Shown piece after piece: positions 42,075 to 52,494 of a stretch of DNA of 64,000 nucleotides. Source of the stretch: Porphyra umbilicalis (taxonomy: Eukaryota; Rhodophyta; Bangiophyceae; Bangiales; Bangiaceae); contig KV918956.1 in the NCBI GenBank assembly GCA_002049455.2, positions 1-64,000 on the forward strand, read 5' to 3'. Position 1 is the first letter of the stretch; each line of letters begins with the position of its first letter. The notes beneath the pieces are model-generated. The model worked only from the letters and a program-made list of their open reading frames with translations. It was not told the DNA's origin and searched no databases. The position numbers and the translations under genes were made by a program.

Positions 42075-44858
42075 ATGAGTCCGCCGCCGTCTGGGTCGTC
42101 ACACATGGCACACGCGGATCATCCGAGCCCAGCCGCTTCCCTTGCCTCTGCCCACCCCCACACCCCCGCCGGCGGCGAGTCGGCGACGGCCGCGGCTGCG
42201 GCCACCGCCGCGTCGCCGGGCTTTCCCCGCGACAAGTGGACGACGCCCGTCAGCGCCAAGGCCGCCAAGAGCCCCACCGTCTCGGCGTCGGGGAGTGCGG
42301 CGGCGGGTGCTAGGGCGGCGGCGCCCGCGCCCGCCACGTCGTCTGCGGCGCGCGGGGCGCCGGGGGCGGGCGCCACGGTCGCCGTCGACGAGCAGCGGTC
42401 GCGGGCCGTCTCGACGGGGCGGCCGGCGGGCGTGCGGCCTATCCGTCCGGACATTCCGCGTCGGCCGTCGCCGGGGCCCAGCCCTCCCCGGCTGAGTGGG
42501 TCGAGTGGAGGTGGTGGCAGCCTTCGCCGCTCCCTCTCGGACGGGCCCCGCGACGCGCCGCTCTTGGCGGCGACGCTCAAGAGTCGCACCGCCGCCCCCA
42601 GCGCCATGGCCGGTGACTTGGAAGTCGGCGGCGGCGCGCAGCGGTCGAAGGGCATGCGCTCGCGGATCAGCTCCTCCAAGCCGGGCCTCGCCGAGTCCCC
42701 AGCGACCGTAGCGTCGGCGCGGGGCGTCAGGTCGGGCGTTGGCGGCAAGGCTAATGGCGCGTCTACCGGCAAGTACCACTCGGTGCGGCTTCCGAGCAAG
42801 GAGGCCAATGGCCGTCAGGGGCGGCGGAGTACCGACGATGACGCGCTCGGGGGTCCGAGCGAGGACCACCGACACGCCGTGTCCCGCCGCAAGCTCGCCG
42901 CGGCGGCCACGGCGGCCGACGTTGGCATGACGACATCGGCGTCCTACCGTGGGCCTCCGTCGAGTAAGCCGGCTTTTTCCCTCGGCAGTCGGCTGAAGCG
43001 CATCAGCACGTCGGGGGTGACAAGTAGTGGGCATGCAGACGCTGGTGGAAGCGGCAACAGGTGCAGCCGCGTCGGTCACACGGATGTGGTCGTTGCCCGC
43101 TCGGCGGTGCCCTACTCCTCCGTCTTTCCTGTCACGGAGGAGCAGGTAGGCCCGAAACACTTTGAGAAGATGCGGCTGCTCGGGCAGGGGAGCATCGGCA
43201 AGGTGTACCTCGTGCGCCTGCGCGGGTCGGATAAGTATTATGCGATGAAGGAGCTGACCAAGAGCGACATGATCGCGCGTAACAAAATCAAGCGGGTCAT
43301 GACGGAGCGGGAAATCCTCGTGACGGCCTACCACCCCTTCATCGTGACCATGTATGCTTCGTTCCAGACACACAACACGCTATCGTTTGTCATGGAGCAC
43401 TGCGAAGGTGGCGAGTTCTTCCGCGTCCTGCAGCGGCAGCCGCGGCGGCGACTCAAAGAGTCGGCGGCGCGCTTCTACGCGGCAGAGGTGCTGTTGGCGC
43501 TCGAGTACCTGCACCACATTGGCTTTATCTATCGCGACTTGGTACGTTTTGAGGGTGACGCCGGGGCGTCTTGTACTGGACACGTGGCGAAGGACTGGCG
43601 GACTCACGCGTCGATGCATTTTTTCGGGGCAGCCGACGGTGCAGATGCGGAGCACGCGCGTGCGCCTCTTGTGCGCCGAGTGTTTGGCAAACTCTGCCTT
43701 TATCGGTCAGTCTCCTTGATTCAGCCAACTCACACCGCTCCTTTTCTTCACTGCTCTGGTCCGCGTCCTTTTCTTGTCTTTTACATGGCTTGTCTTTCTC
43801 TGCCATATTTTCCTGCTTTGTCAACCTCGTGCTCCCCGCTACGCAGAAGCCGGAGAACGTCCTAATGCGCTCAAACGGTCACATAGCGCTGACCGACTTT
43901 GACTTGTCCAAAGAGGGCAAGCCCGTGTCTGCACGCGTCGTATCCCAGCACCGCAGCCTGATGAAGCGGATGACGATGCGTCGGCCGAGCGGCTCCGCGA
44001 CAGGATCCCGGTCGATGCTGGATCTGGTCGAGTCGGAGCCCGAGCTCCGGACGACGTCAACCTCCTTCGTCGGCACCGCCGAGTACCTGTCCCCAGAAAT
44101 TATTGCGGGGGTGGAGCAAACGTCGGCGGTGGATTGGTGGACGCTGGGTGTGCTCATCTACGAGGTAAGAAACCGCGCTTGGTGAACGTTGACTTGCGCG
44201 CACGGTGCGCAGTGGCCGCAAGTGCATTTGCGGTTGCGACTGCGACGTGCCCGTTATCTGTTCTTGGTTACTGACGTGCCCTGTACCTTGGAGAAGTGTC
44301 GCTTGCTGAATTGCTCTTGGTGGGCATGCATTCACCCCGTGGTTTGATGGCCGCCCCCTCCTGTGTCTTTTTCTCCTCCAGATGGTGTGCGGCCACACCC
44401 CCTTCCGCGGCAACGACCCCGACGACACCTTCTCCAACGTCGTCCACCAAAAACTCACTTGGCCCGACGACGCGCACATCTCCTCTGACTGCAAGTCGCT
44501 CGTCAAGAAGCTGCTCCACCGGGACCCCGCCAAGCGCCTCGGCGGCAACGCCGGCAGCGCGGACCTCAAGCGGGAAAAATGGTTCAAGGACACGGACTTT
44601 GCGGCGATTCGCAACTCGCGCCCGCCCATCTTGCCGTCCGTGCCGCGCCTGCCCAAGCGCCCCGTCGGCGATGGCGGTCGCGGGTCGACCGAGTCGGCCG
44701 GCGACGAGTCGAATGACAGCGAGGACGAGTCGGAGACGGGCATGTTTCCCCACTTTAGCTCCCGCCGCGACCTGACCAAGGGGCCAGGCTGGGCGGGGGG
44801 GACGTGGGACCCGGCGCCGGCGCCCGAGGCGGCGGACAAGCAGCGCCGAAAGACCTAG
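42075..44858 (+). CDS. AGC-family Ser/Thr protein kinase with DFD motif (two introns)
   Basis: Exons 42075-43541, 43847-44164 and 44382-44858 give 753 residues in one continuous phase, with borders TTG|GTACGT..GCAG|AAG and GAG|GTAAGA..CCAG|ATG. Residues 1-360 are a Ser/Ala/Gly-rich N-terminus without a LOV or other domain. The kinase domain has the glycine loop LGQGSIGKV (369-377), catalytic Lys392 (YAMKEL) and catalytic loop YRDLKPEN (486-493; Tyr instead of His). It also has DFD (506-508) instead of DFG and GTAEYLSPE (565-573). DFD plus about 60 residues between DFD and SPE, against about 25-30 in most kinases, marks the clade of plant AGCVIII/phototropin and fungal flippase kinases (Fpk1, nrc-2). 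The C-terminus has the AGC tail KRLGG.. [16 protein letters not shown] and RPPILP, then an acidic Ser-rich region, and ends without a hydrophobic FxxF motif. It likely regulates membrane lipid asymmetry or growth polarity. Confidence 0.93.
43542..43846 (+). other. intron 1 of the kinase gene
   Basis: GTACGTTTTG donor and CCGCTACGCAG acceptor, with a pyrimidine-rich 3' third. It splits the catalytic loop between RDL and KPEN. Confidence 0.92.
44165..44381 (+). other. intron 2 of the kinase gene
   Basis: GTAAGAAACC donor and TTTTTCTCCTCCAG acceptor. It splits the sequence between VLIYE and MVCGHTPF. Confidence 0.93.
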
Positions 44859-45201
44859 CGGCGCGCGGAGCGGTCGGCTGTGCCGTGCAGACGTTGCGCC
44901 TGATTTTTTTTACATTTTTTTCGCGTGAGCGGTGCGGGCCGAGACCGTAGGTGGTGTACATTTTCTTTTTTGCTGTGTCGCGTCTCGCTGCTGTCCATTT
45001 TCTCGCACTGGCCACGCTGATCCGACCGGCAGCTCTCGTATGGTACCATCCTCCGCCACGAGGCTCGGGGTCTACCAGCATGCGCGTGCAGCCACCCTGC
45101 AGCCGCGTAACGCGTCGACCGCCGCTCGGGTGAGCTGTCGGTGCCACCGCCGCATTTCACGGCGCCAAGCTCCCCCCCCCCCGCCCCCCCCCCAACCCCC
45201 C
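44859..45201. other. convergent 3' flanks of kinase and WRAP73-like genes
   Basis: The kinase (+) and the WD40 gene (-) converge here. T-rich stretches (44903-44921) follow the kinase stop. No AATAAA is seen. Confidence 0.5.
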
Positions 45202-47546
45202 CTACTCCTCGGCAAACGCCACGAGCATCGAGTGCGTCTGCCGGCGGTCCTCCAACCGCAGCGCCCCCGACGCGCTCCACGCCACGCCCGTCGCCGCAAA
45301 CGGCGGGCCACCCGCCTCGTCGGCGGGCGCGCGCACGACCACCGCCCCCCGCTCGTCCCACAGGTAGGCGCACTCGCCGCCCGACACGACGGCCAGGCGG
45401 GAGCGGCCGCCGCTCTCCGCGTCGCCCGCCGACGCGCCGCCGCTGCCGCCGACGGCGCCGACGCGCCCGCCCCCGTCGCCGTCACTCATGGCCGCCGAGT
45501 CGGGGGTGGCGGGCGTGTCGGCGGCGGTCCTCCCGTCCGTGTCACCCCCCCCCCACCACCACTACTGGCACCACTGCCGGGGGAGGTACCCCCCCCCCCC
45601 CCCCTTCTAACGGCCCGTACCACGCCGCCGCCCGCGCCGCCCCCACCAACAAAAACGCGGCGTTGAGGCGCAACGCCGCCGGCTCCCACACGTACACCAG
45701 CTGCGGGCGGGCCGACGACAGCACCAGCAGGTACCGCTCACACGGGCTAAACGCGAGGCCGTGGAGGCGCGGCGGCGGCGGGCCGTCGGCGGCCGCCGCG
45801 CCCGACCCGCCGGCGCGACCGCCCGACGCGGGCGCGCCGACGCGGCCGCCGCCCCCATTGACGTGGCCCCGCGTCAACGATGCGAGCGCGGGGGCGGCGC
45901 GGCGGCCCGCCGCTGCCGCGCCCGCCGCCGCTGCGGCGCCGGCGGGCGGCCGCTCGGCGGCGACCGCCGCCGCCACCGACGCCGCGTCGTCGAGCAACTC
46001 AAAGTGCGCGTCGGCGGTCGGCGGCGACGGCGCACCGCCGCCGTCGGGGGAGCCCCGCACCCGCTTGATCGAGGGGGACACGGGCACCCGCCGCCGGCCG
46101 GCGCGCGGCACGCCCGGCGTCATGTCGGCAATGCCCGCCGCGTGGTCGGCGGGGGGCGGGCGGCGCGCCCGCGGCGCGGCGCCTCGGCCACGAACCGCGG
46201 CGCCCGACGCGGCGGCGGCGGCGGCGGCGGCAGTCGCGCGCCGCCGCGCCCCCACCGGCGGCCGGTGCTCCCGATACACGTTTGGGCGAATGTGTTGGTG
46301 CAGCGCCGCGCTCATCGTCGCCACGTCCAGCGCCGCGTGGTCGGCGAGCGCCACGACCTTGCCGTTATCCGCGCGGAGGACGCGGACGGCGAGGTCGTAG
46401 CTCGCCACCGCCAGCAGGCGGCCCGACGGGGACCACGCCACGCTTGACACGCCGAGGCCGCCCGCAAAGGCGGCGGCCGGCGCCGCTGCCGGTGCCGCCG
46501 CCCCCCCCCCCGCCCCGCGCCCAGCACCCCCTCGGCCACCGCCGCGGTCGTCGCGTCCGCCTCCACCCCCGCCACGCGCTCGCCCGTGGCGGTGTAGAGC
46601 GCCAGCCGGTACGACAGCGGCCCGTCCCACACGGCCAAGCAGCGGCCGTCGGGGGCCCACGCGAGGCCCGCCGTGTCGGACGACCCGACCGCCCAATCGC
46701 CGAGCGGCGCCCAGCCGGTAATGGTGCCGGCGGCGGCGCCGCTGGCCACGTCGGTCAGCTCGACGGCCGCGTCGGTGGCGTAGAGGCACACGCGGTCGCC
46801 GGTGGGGGAGCGTGCGACGGCGGCGGCGAGGGGGGCGACCGGCGAGTAGGCGAGGAGGGGGGTGGGGGGCGGGGGGGGGGGGGGGCGCCCGCCCCCGCCG
46901 CGACCGCTGGGGGGGGAGACGCCCGCCTTGGCGCCGCTGACGCCGCCGCCCGCGCGGCCGCGGCCCAGTCCGCCCGCGGCCGCGGCGGCGGCGGACCGGC
47001 CGCCCCTGCCGCCCGCAGCGCCCGTCGCCGCCGCCGCCCCCGCCGCCCGCAGCGGCGGCAGCGCCAGCGGCAGGGGCGCCACGACCTTGACGCGCCCGAG
47101 CTCCGCCACCCGCACGCCCGACGCCACCCCCCACACGCACACGCTCAAGCCGTCGGCGGGCACGACGGCGACGTAGCGCCCACACGCGGACCACGACGCG
47201 GCGGCGACGCCGCGCCCCCCCCCGTCGAGGGCGGCGGCCCACTCGCCGGCGGCCACGTCGAGGACGTCGGCGCGGGCGGCGGCGGGGGAGACGACGAGCA
47301 GCCGCGCGCCGTCGCCGTCGGGGGAAAAGGCGAGGCCCGCGGGGGGGGCGTCGAGCAGCAGCGTGTAGTGGGGGGTGAGGGTGTGGGTGCCGCGCACCGT
47401 CAGCCGCGTGGGGGGGGGGGGGGGGGGGGGGGCGCCGCTGGGGGGGGGGGGCGTGTCCGGGGGGGGGTTTCCGTCGACGCGAGCAGCAGGCCATCGGGGG
47501 AGAAGGCGGCGGGGCCGCGCAGGGGGAAGGGGCCCCCAAACTCCAT
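45202..47546 (-). CDS. WRAP73: WRAP73/WDR8-like WD40 protein
   Basis: The protein starts MEFGGPFPLRGPAAFSPDGL (ATG at 47544-47546), aligning with the MNFSEVFKLSS..FSPDGKYLAS start of WRAP73. Blades follow: ASWSACGRYVAVVPADGLSV; VGSSDTAGLAWAPDGRCLAV with WDGPLSYRLALYTATG; LGVSSVAWSPSGRLLAVASY with DLAVRVLRADNGKVVAL. The HFELLDDAASVAA strand comes next, then LHGLAFSPCERYLLVLSSAR with QLVYVWEPAALRLNAAFLLV. The end is SRLAVVSGGECAYLWDERGA and a stop at 45202-45204. Order and spacing follow WRAP73, a 460-residue propeller that anchors minus ends at centrosomes or spindle pole bodies with SSX2IP/Msd1. Here the loops are stretched by Ala/Gly/Pro/Arg-rich inserts. Frame changes fall at poly-G runs of the coding strand, so the span is an envelope. 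Fast loops aside, I regard the family assignment as firm. Confidence 0.83.
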
Positions 47547-47938
47547 GGCGCCGCCTTCGGCGTGGGGGGGGGGGGGGGCAAGCAGGGGGCGTGGACGCGC
47601 GGCGGCGGAGGACGCGCGGCGTGGGGAGGCGGTAGGATGGCGACGGCGGGCGCGTCCGCGATGCCGCGCAGGCGGTGCCGGTGCCGGTCGTGCACCGCGC
47701 CGATGGTCACGCCCGGGGCGTGTCAGGGAGCACGGGGGCAGTGACCGCAAAGGAGACCCCGAAGTGCCGCCTGTTCAAATGTTTAAAACGAAGGAGACCG
47801 ACTGCTCTACCTTTTTTTGAATGCCCTCAGATCCTGTTACAGCCACTTCTCAAGATACCCAACTCAAGCTTGCGGTGCCACTTTCTTCATTGGACCTCCT
47901 CTGTGGACAACAAGATCGTGCGTGAACAAAAAAATGAC
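47547..47938. other. 5' flank of the WRAP73-like gene
   Basis: GC-rich near the gene, then AT-richer from 47760. It includes GGTAGAGCAGTCGGTCTCC on the minus strand (near 47806), which looks like an isolated tRNA D-arm, but no complete cloverleaf can be formed. Confidence 0.4.
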
Positions 47939-48038
47939 TGCCCCCGGTGGGGTGACCGATTTCCTCGAACCCACGACCTTCAGATTACTGAAGAATGATC
48001 ATATGAGACTGACGCTCTGCCAACTGAGCTACAAGGAC
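47939..48038 (-). tRNA. tRNA-Met(CAT), elongator type, with two insertions
   Basis: The minus strand reads GTCCTTG TA GCTC AGTTGGCA GAGC, then the anticodon arm TCAGT CTCATA. A 16-nt insertion ends in CAGTA, followed by A TCTGA AGGTC and GTGGG TTCGA. An 11-nt insertion follows, then AC CCCAC CGGGGGC A. GTCAGTCTCAT..ATCTGAAGGTC is the hallmark of elongator tRNA-Met. The first insertion is at the canonical 37/38 intron site. The second lies in the T-loop; only when it is removed does the T-stem (GTGGG/CCCAC) close and the 3' acceptor strand CGGGGGC pair with GTCCTTG (three G-U pairs). The mature form would be 73 nt before CCA. Decay of the 3' half is the alternative. Same strand as the neighbouring genes; no upstream box was examined further. 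Confidence 0.75.
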
Positions 48039-48197
48039 GGAGGTTGATACCGTCGGGTTTTCCTACTACCTTCTATTGGTAGCAACACAAACGATCGTCC
48101 GCATCTGTAGCAACAATCGCGAGGGGTCATGGGTTTGCCAGTGACTTGCGCCGCAAACCACTTGCACTCTCGGCGCTTCTTTGACGAGCAAGACATA
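48039..48197. other. spacer
   Basis: Nothing recognised between the tRNA gene and the TA-flanked element. Confidence 0.4.
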
Positions 48198-48398
48198 CAG
48201 TCAATATCCGCTTATATGCGCTCCGATTGTATGACACCCTGTCATATAACTGGGAGAACAATTATGTCCAGAATCGGCTCTCCTGCCACTGTGGAGCAGG
48301 AGAGAAGTTATTTCTGGTCGCGGCGCGGACGTTTGTAGCCCACCTTTTCCTGCATGGCTGTGTGTGTGTCAGGGTGATACATAAGCGGATATTGACTG
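48198..48398. mobile_element. 201-bp TA-flanked MITE
   Basis: Perfect 18-bp inverted ends CAGTCAATATCCGCTTAT / ATAAGCGGATATTGACTG, with TA at 48196-48197 and 48399-48400. A further imperfect inverted stretch (GACACCCTG / CAGGGTG) lies just inside. Non-coding, Tc1/mariner-type. Confidence 0.92.
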
Positions 48399-49125
48399 TA
48401 TTGACTACGTACACTCGTAGTCCCAGGATCGTATCCACTCACACCATGGCCCTCTCCCATGCATCCCCTCGGACTAACATAGCATGTTGTCATCCCCATC
48501 CACATGAACGAAGTCTCACGCTCGCGCAAGCACATCGAGAGAAGCTGTATTAGACCGGTAGTCTATGCCTGACCATCGACTTTGAGACCACGGCGCACGT
48601 CGCTGGCCAATGCGATCACTTCGTTTGGTGCCAAGTGCCGAGGCGCCGACCATCGCGCTGGGGTATTGTAGCGTGAACTGCACAACAACGACACGTCCGG
48701 CGCGTGGCGGGCGCATCCGCACTCGCAACCGACCGGAGTCTGTGGCCGGCGGCACAGTGCGACCGAAACATGTACTGAGTGAAGCATGGCAGCCCAATTT
48801 CCCAGAGAGATAGGCAGAAACGAGAGGAAGAATCATCACCAATACGGCATAGAACAGCACACACAGAAAGATACACGCAGAGGAAATGAAAAAGACAGTG
48901 TACGACACAATACAAAAGCATACGACAGAACACCAACACGGCAGAACACAAAACGATGGCAGCACAAAACGACAAAGACACCCACAAGGGCAAAAGCTAA
49001 TGTAAAGCACACACTGAGGCAAGAGACGACACCGGTAGGCGACGCTGGCCAGCACCTTCCATGCCGGCAGACGCAAAATCCATCCAAACCAACAAACACC
49101 ACGGGCGGGCACAACCGACCAGTCC
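48399..49125. other. 3' flank of the KH-domain gene
   Basis: 48780-49120 is A-rich on the + strand (T-rich on the gene's strand), fitting a long 3' untranslated region of the KH gene. No other gene was recognised. Confidence 0.5.
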
Positions 49126-50460
49126 TCAACCCATCCGCAGCTTGCCATCACCCTCCTCGGCAGCAGGCGGCTGCGGCTGCGGCTGCGGCTGCGGCTGCTG
49201 CGCCGCGGGCGCCGGCGTCGCCTGCTGGTGGGGCGCATGCGGCGCCGGCGCCGGCGGTTGCTGTTGCTGCTGCTGGTGCACCGCGGCGGCCGCCGCATAG
49301 GCGGCGTAAGGGTTGTTTGCGTAGTACTGCTGGTAGTAGGCCAGCACCCGCGCTTGTTCGGTCTGTGCATCGTAGCTGCTCACGTCCGGGCCGCCAGGGG
49401 CAGGGGCCGCGCCTCGTGCATCCGTGCCGTTGGTCATCGCCTGCCCATAGCCGTACGGGTCGTACGACGCAGCGTTTGCGCCAACCCCAGCACCGTACGC
49501 ATACGCACTTGGCTGTGCGCCGCCCACCGCCGCGGTCGCGCTGTAGCCGGCAACCTTCTCCGAGATCAGTGCCTTGGCCGCGTCGACAAACGGACGAGGG
49601 CCAGTCAGAGTCACAGCCCGTGTCACGCCCGCGCCGCCTTGCGGTGGCAACGGCTGCCCAGGAGCGCCGTACAAGCTGCCACCTGCCCCTGTCGCGCCGG
49701 CCTCTCCCTCCTTGGCCACTTGGATCCGGGCACCAGAGCGTTGCTGCAGCTCCCGGATGGTCGCGCCGCCCTTGCCAATGACGAGGCCGACCTTGTCGTT
49801 GGGGACCATGAGCGTCTCGACCACCGAGCTGTATCGGGAGAAGGCATCGTTGGCGGGAGCGCCAGAGTTTTGGCCGCCAAACCGCGCCAGGCCCTCCCGC
49901 ACAAGGTCCATGACGAGGGTGTTGGCCAGCTCAATCGCGTGCGGCGGGCCCGACAAAGTGATGGAGCGCTCCGCTGCGCCAGCCGCTTCCCTGTCGGGGG
50001 TGACCTTGATGTGGGCGCCGGTGCGCGACTGCATGTCTCGGATGGTCTCGCCACCCTTTCCAATGATGACCCCGACGCACGAGTTGGGCACGTAGATGGT
50101 CTTGAACTCGCCCGGAGCGCCCGGCGTCGCCCCAGCGCCGTTGCTCGAACCAAATGGATCATTGCCCTGCGTCCGCGCAGGTCGTTGGAGGATCTCCGAA
50201 ACCATAGAAAGAGCCGCCGTCACGTTGTCCGGGCCCCCCACCACCGTCAGCAGCTTCTCCCCGCCCGACGGACTCACCGTATCGTTGTGCACCATTAGAG
50301 TAGCCCCCGAGCGCTCCTGCAGCGACCGGATGACCGAACCACCCGAGCCGATGACCATACCCACCCGGTCAATGGGGATCCATAGCTCCGTCGACTGAGC
50401 GCCAGGTGCACCGTACGTCGACGGCACCGGCGGGTTGGACTCCCCCGACTCGAGGGCCAT
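49126..50460 (-). CDS. RNA-binding protein with three KH domains (FUBP/PCBP-like)
   Basis: One uninterrupted frame of 444 residues, with ATG at 50458-50460 and TGA at 49126-49128. Three KH domains lie at about 24-91, 119-189 and 214-304. Their GXXG loops are GSGG (38-41), GKGG (134-137) and GKGG (229-232), each in a VG.VIG.GG..IR..Q..(S/T)GA..(V/I) context. This is the full type-I KH pattern, so all three should bind single-stranded RNA or DNA. The C-terminal third is rich in Ala, Gly, Tyr, Gln and Pro, with YYQQYYANNPYAAYAAAAAV resembling the Tyr-rich YYxxQ repeats of FUSE-binding proteins, followed by polyglutamine and a (QP)n stretch. Likely roles are mRNA splicing, stability or transcription regulation. 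The gene is intronless, and its frame is not disturbed by homopolymers, in contrast to neighbours. Confidence 0.95.
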   Translation of the reverse strand: MALESGESNPPVPSTYGAPGAQSTELWIPIDRVGMVIGSGGSVIRSLQERSGATLMVHNDTVSPSGGEKLLTVVGGPDNVTAALSMVSEILQRPARTQGNDPFGSSNGAGATPGAPGEFKTIYVPNSCVGVIIGKGGETIRDMQSRTGAHIKVTPDREAAGAAERSITLSGPPHAIELANTLVMDLVREGLARFGGQNSGAPANDAFSRYSSVVETLMVPNDKVGLVIGKGGATIRELQQRSGARIQVAKEGEAGATGAGGSLYGAPGQPLPPQGGAGVTRAVTLTGPRPFVDAAKALISEKVAGYSATAAVGGAQPSAYAYGAGVGANAASYDPYGYGQAMTNGTDARGAAPAPGGPDVSSYDAQTEQARVLAYYQQYYANNPYAAYAAAAAVHQQQQQQPPAPAPHAPHQQATPAPAAQQPQPQPQPQPPAAEEGDGKLRMG

Positions 50461-51514
50461 CGCCGCTACGCACAGGGACCAATACCGACCACGCGGAACG
50501 CCGGCAGCACCTCCAAATCAGCACCCGCAACTCTACACCCGTGGCACGGAGGAGTTTAGTGCTCAGTCAAGCAGGAACCACGACGAGGACACGACGGATA
50601 GACGGAACGGCCGATGGGGGGACCAGAAGCAACGGCGAGAGGTGTACGGGCTACAAGCCAACGGGTGTAGATGCGAGAGCGAGAGAGGTAGACTGAGACG
50701 ACACACGCCAAGACGAAAAGCGAGCAAGATAAACGCAACACCGCGGCTGACAATACGCCACCCGAGACGTCAAAAGATGGCAAACAACAGCGACGCGAGA
50801 GGAAGTTCAAGCCGCTCCAGGCAATTGGCGGTACCGCCGGGGACGTCAGGGTGGGAGCTGCGGCCGTGCCGCACTGACACCGGTCCGCGTGAAGTTCCAG
50901 AGTGCGCGCGGGGCGGCGGCGGCGACCGGGGAAGGGTACGCGGTCCGCTGATCAAGCAGCAAGCACCGCAAAAAAATGAAAAAAACAAGGAGAAGGGAGC
51001 TTCCGGGCGGCAACACACGCCGACCGCAACCAGCACCACGCAGGGGTGACAAATGCCACCGCAGCTCACGCGCACGCAGCGCGTCGAGGACGCTTCACCA
51101 CGGAGGAGCGGCGACGGCGGTCGCGGCGGGACAATCAGCGCCGCAGCCAACGATTCGCTTGGGCGTGCACGCTCTGCTGATGGCCGTTTGCGGGCGCTTT
51201 CTCCCATGCCAGTGGACGTCGTCCCATCACCACAGAACTGGACCTTCCGAAAAGATCCTGCGAAACTGTAGCCCCCTTATACTAACGGACTCTCGTTGAT
51301 CTTTGCTAAAAACACGAGATAGAAAGGGGTGCTACTACTTGTCAGTAAGCATGAGCGAAGGGATCAATCAACTTTTGTGATTCGAACAACTCAAATCAAT
51401 GAAAAGAGGAACTATCACCATGAAATCATCGATGAGAGTAGCGTGTCGAGAATGCCCAGCGACTGCCCGGCCTGGAGGGGAGAAGAACCATGAATGGCAA
51501 CGATTAAATCGTTG
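50461..51514. other. 5' flank of the KH-domain gene
   Basis: Mixed composition becoming AT-richer from 51280. Likely 5' untranslated region and promoter of the KH gene. No motif can be assigned with confidence. Confidence 0.4.
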
Positions 51515-52148
51515 CATGTTATCCAATTAATTAATCTGCGATTAATCGACGATTAATAAGGAGCCGATCTCATGCATCTATTGCATTTTTTTTATCGCGG
51601 TGCCCGCGAGGTGGCGACCTGGAACGTCGCAGACGCTGCCGACCATCTCCCCCTCGCACTGCCTTTCGGCGCTGGCATCGTTCTTCGGCTACTACCTGGT
51701 GCCACGGGTGGCAGCGCGCCGCCTCGTGGCCGACGGCGGCCGGCAGAGATGCGGCTGCTGCTTTTTCAGGCGCGACTGCCGCCTGACCGCCCCCAGTGCG
51801 ATTGCGGCCGGTGCCGGTTGCGAAGCGGGAACAATCAGTCGCGACGCAGCCGTTTCCATATGCGGCGCCGGCGCCCCTTCCACCTCCACAGACCGCGCCG
51901 TCTCTGCGGGGGCGAGCTGTGCCGGTGGTGGCGCCTGTTGGGGTGCGGGGGGCATCGGCGGCGGGACCGGTATACTGGCGGGGAGCGATCGTGGAATAGA
52001 TGTACACGCTGGGTGGTAGCAGGTGACGACGGCTGCCTCTGCGTCGGTTGCTCCAGTCAGCGTTGGACAAAGAAGAGACCCGAATAAAGATATCGATTAA
52101 TGTTCGATTAATCTAAAGTTTGGTGATTTTTCAATTAATGGATAGCAT
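51515..52148. mobile_element. candidate hAT-like element carrying GC-rich internal sequence
   Basis: The left end CATGTTATCCAATTAATTAA with GATTAATCGA iterations is matched in reverse by ATGCTATCCATTAATTG with AGATTAATCGA, read from the complement of 52148. The flanks AATCGTTG (51507-51514) and AATCGAAG (52149-52156) agree at 6 of 8 positions, as an aged 8-bp target duplication would. The ends are AT-rich whereas 51600-52060 is as GC-rich as host genes and contains an 87-codon Pro/Ala-rich minus-strand frame (51692-51955), suggesting captured host sequence. Ends and capture are inference. Confidence 0.55.
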
Positions 52149-52242
52149 AATCGAAGTCCTCCGCCAAGAATTTGAGTTTTTGCCATCCATGAGAAGAACT
52201 GGACCTCTGCACATGACTTTGATATGAGTGCCTTGACTGATT

Positions 52243-52494
52243 GTGTCAATCACCACCGATCCCATACCGATAACTGATAGTATGGTGAACGAGATCTTCG
52301 ATTCATTGTGTCATCTGCCATTCGCACCGGGTGATCCCGCCATTACCAACGTAGTTTTCAGAGGTGGACAACAGCACCCTGTCTATATCGAAGAGTCTCC
52401 TAAACTTCCGTGGCTTCTCGCGGCGATTTCTCGTGTTACTTTCGACATACTCAATCCGGTCATCCTGTTGACGATCACCGCAGCGTGCGGATGA
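52243..52494 (+). CDS. small hypothetical ORF (83 residues)
   Basis: An open frame in DNA of lower GC content: MSITTDPIPITDSMVNEIFD, then YIEESPKLPWLLAAISRVTF and DILNPVILLTITAACG. The residue mix is natural with a hydrophobic C-terminus, but I recognise no family, and there is no supporting context. It could be chance or a decayed exon. Confidence 0.2.
   Translation: MSITTDPIPITDSMVNEIFDSLCHLPFAPGDPAITNVVFRGGQQHPVYIEESPKLPWLLAAISRVTFDILNPVILLTITAACG

Noticed and set aside
46282-47820. 512-codon + frame
   Set aside because: Antisense to the WRAP73-like gene and low complexity.
47790-47830. GGTAGAGCAGTCGGTCTCC as a second tRNA next to tRNA-Met
   Set aside because: Only a D-arm-like piece is present; no anticodon or T-arm in reach.
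49228-50298. 356-codon + frame
   Set aside because: Exact antisense of the KH-domain gene, which has an unambiguous family match.
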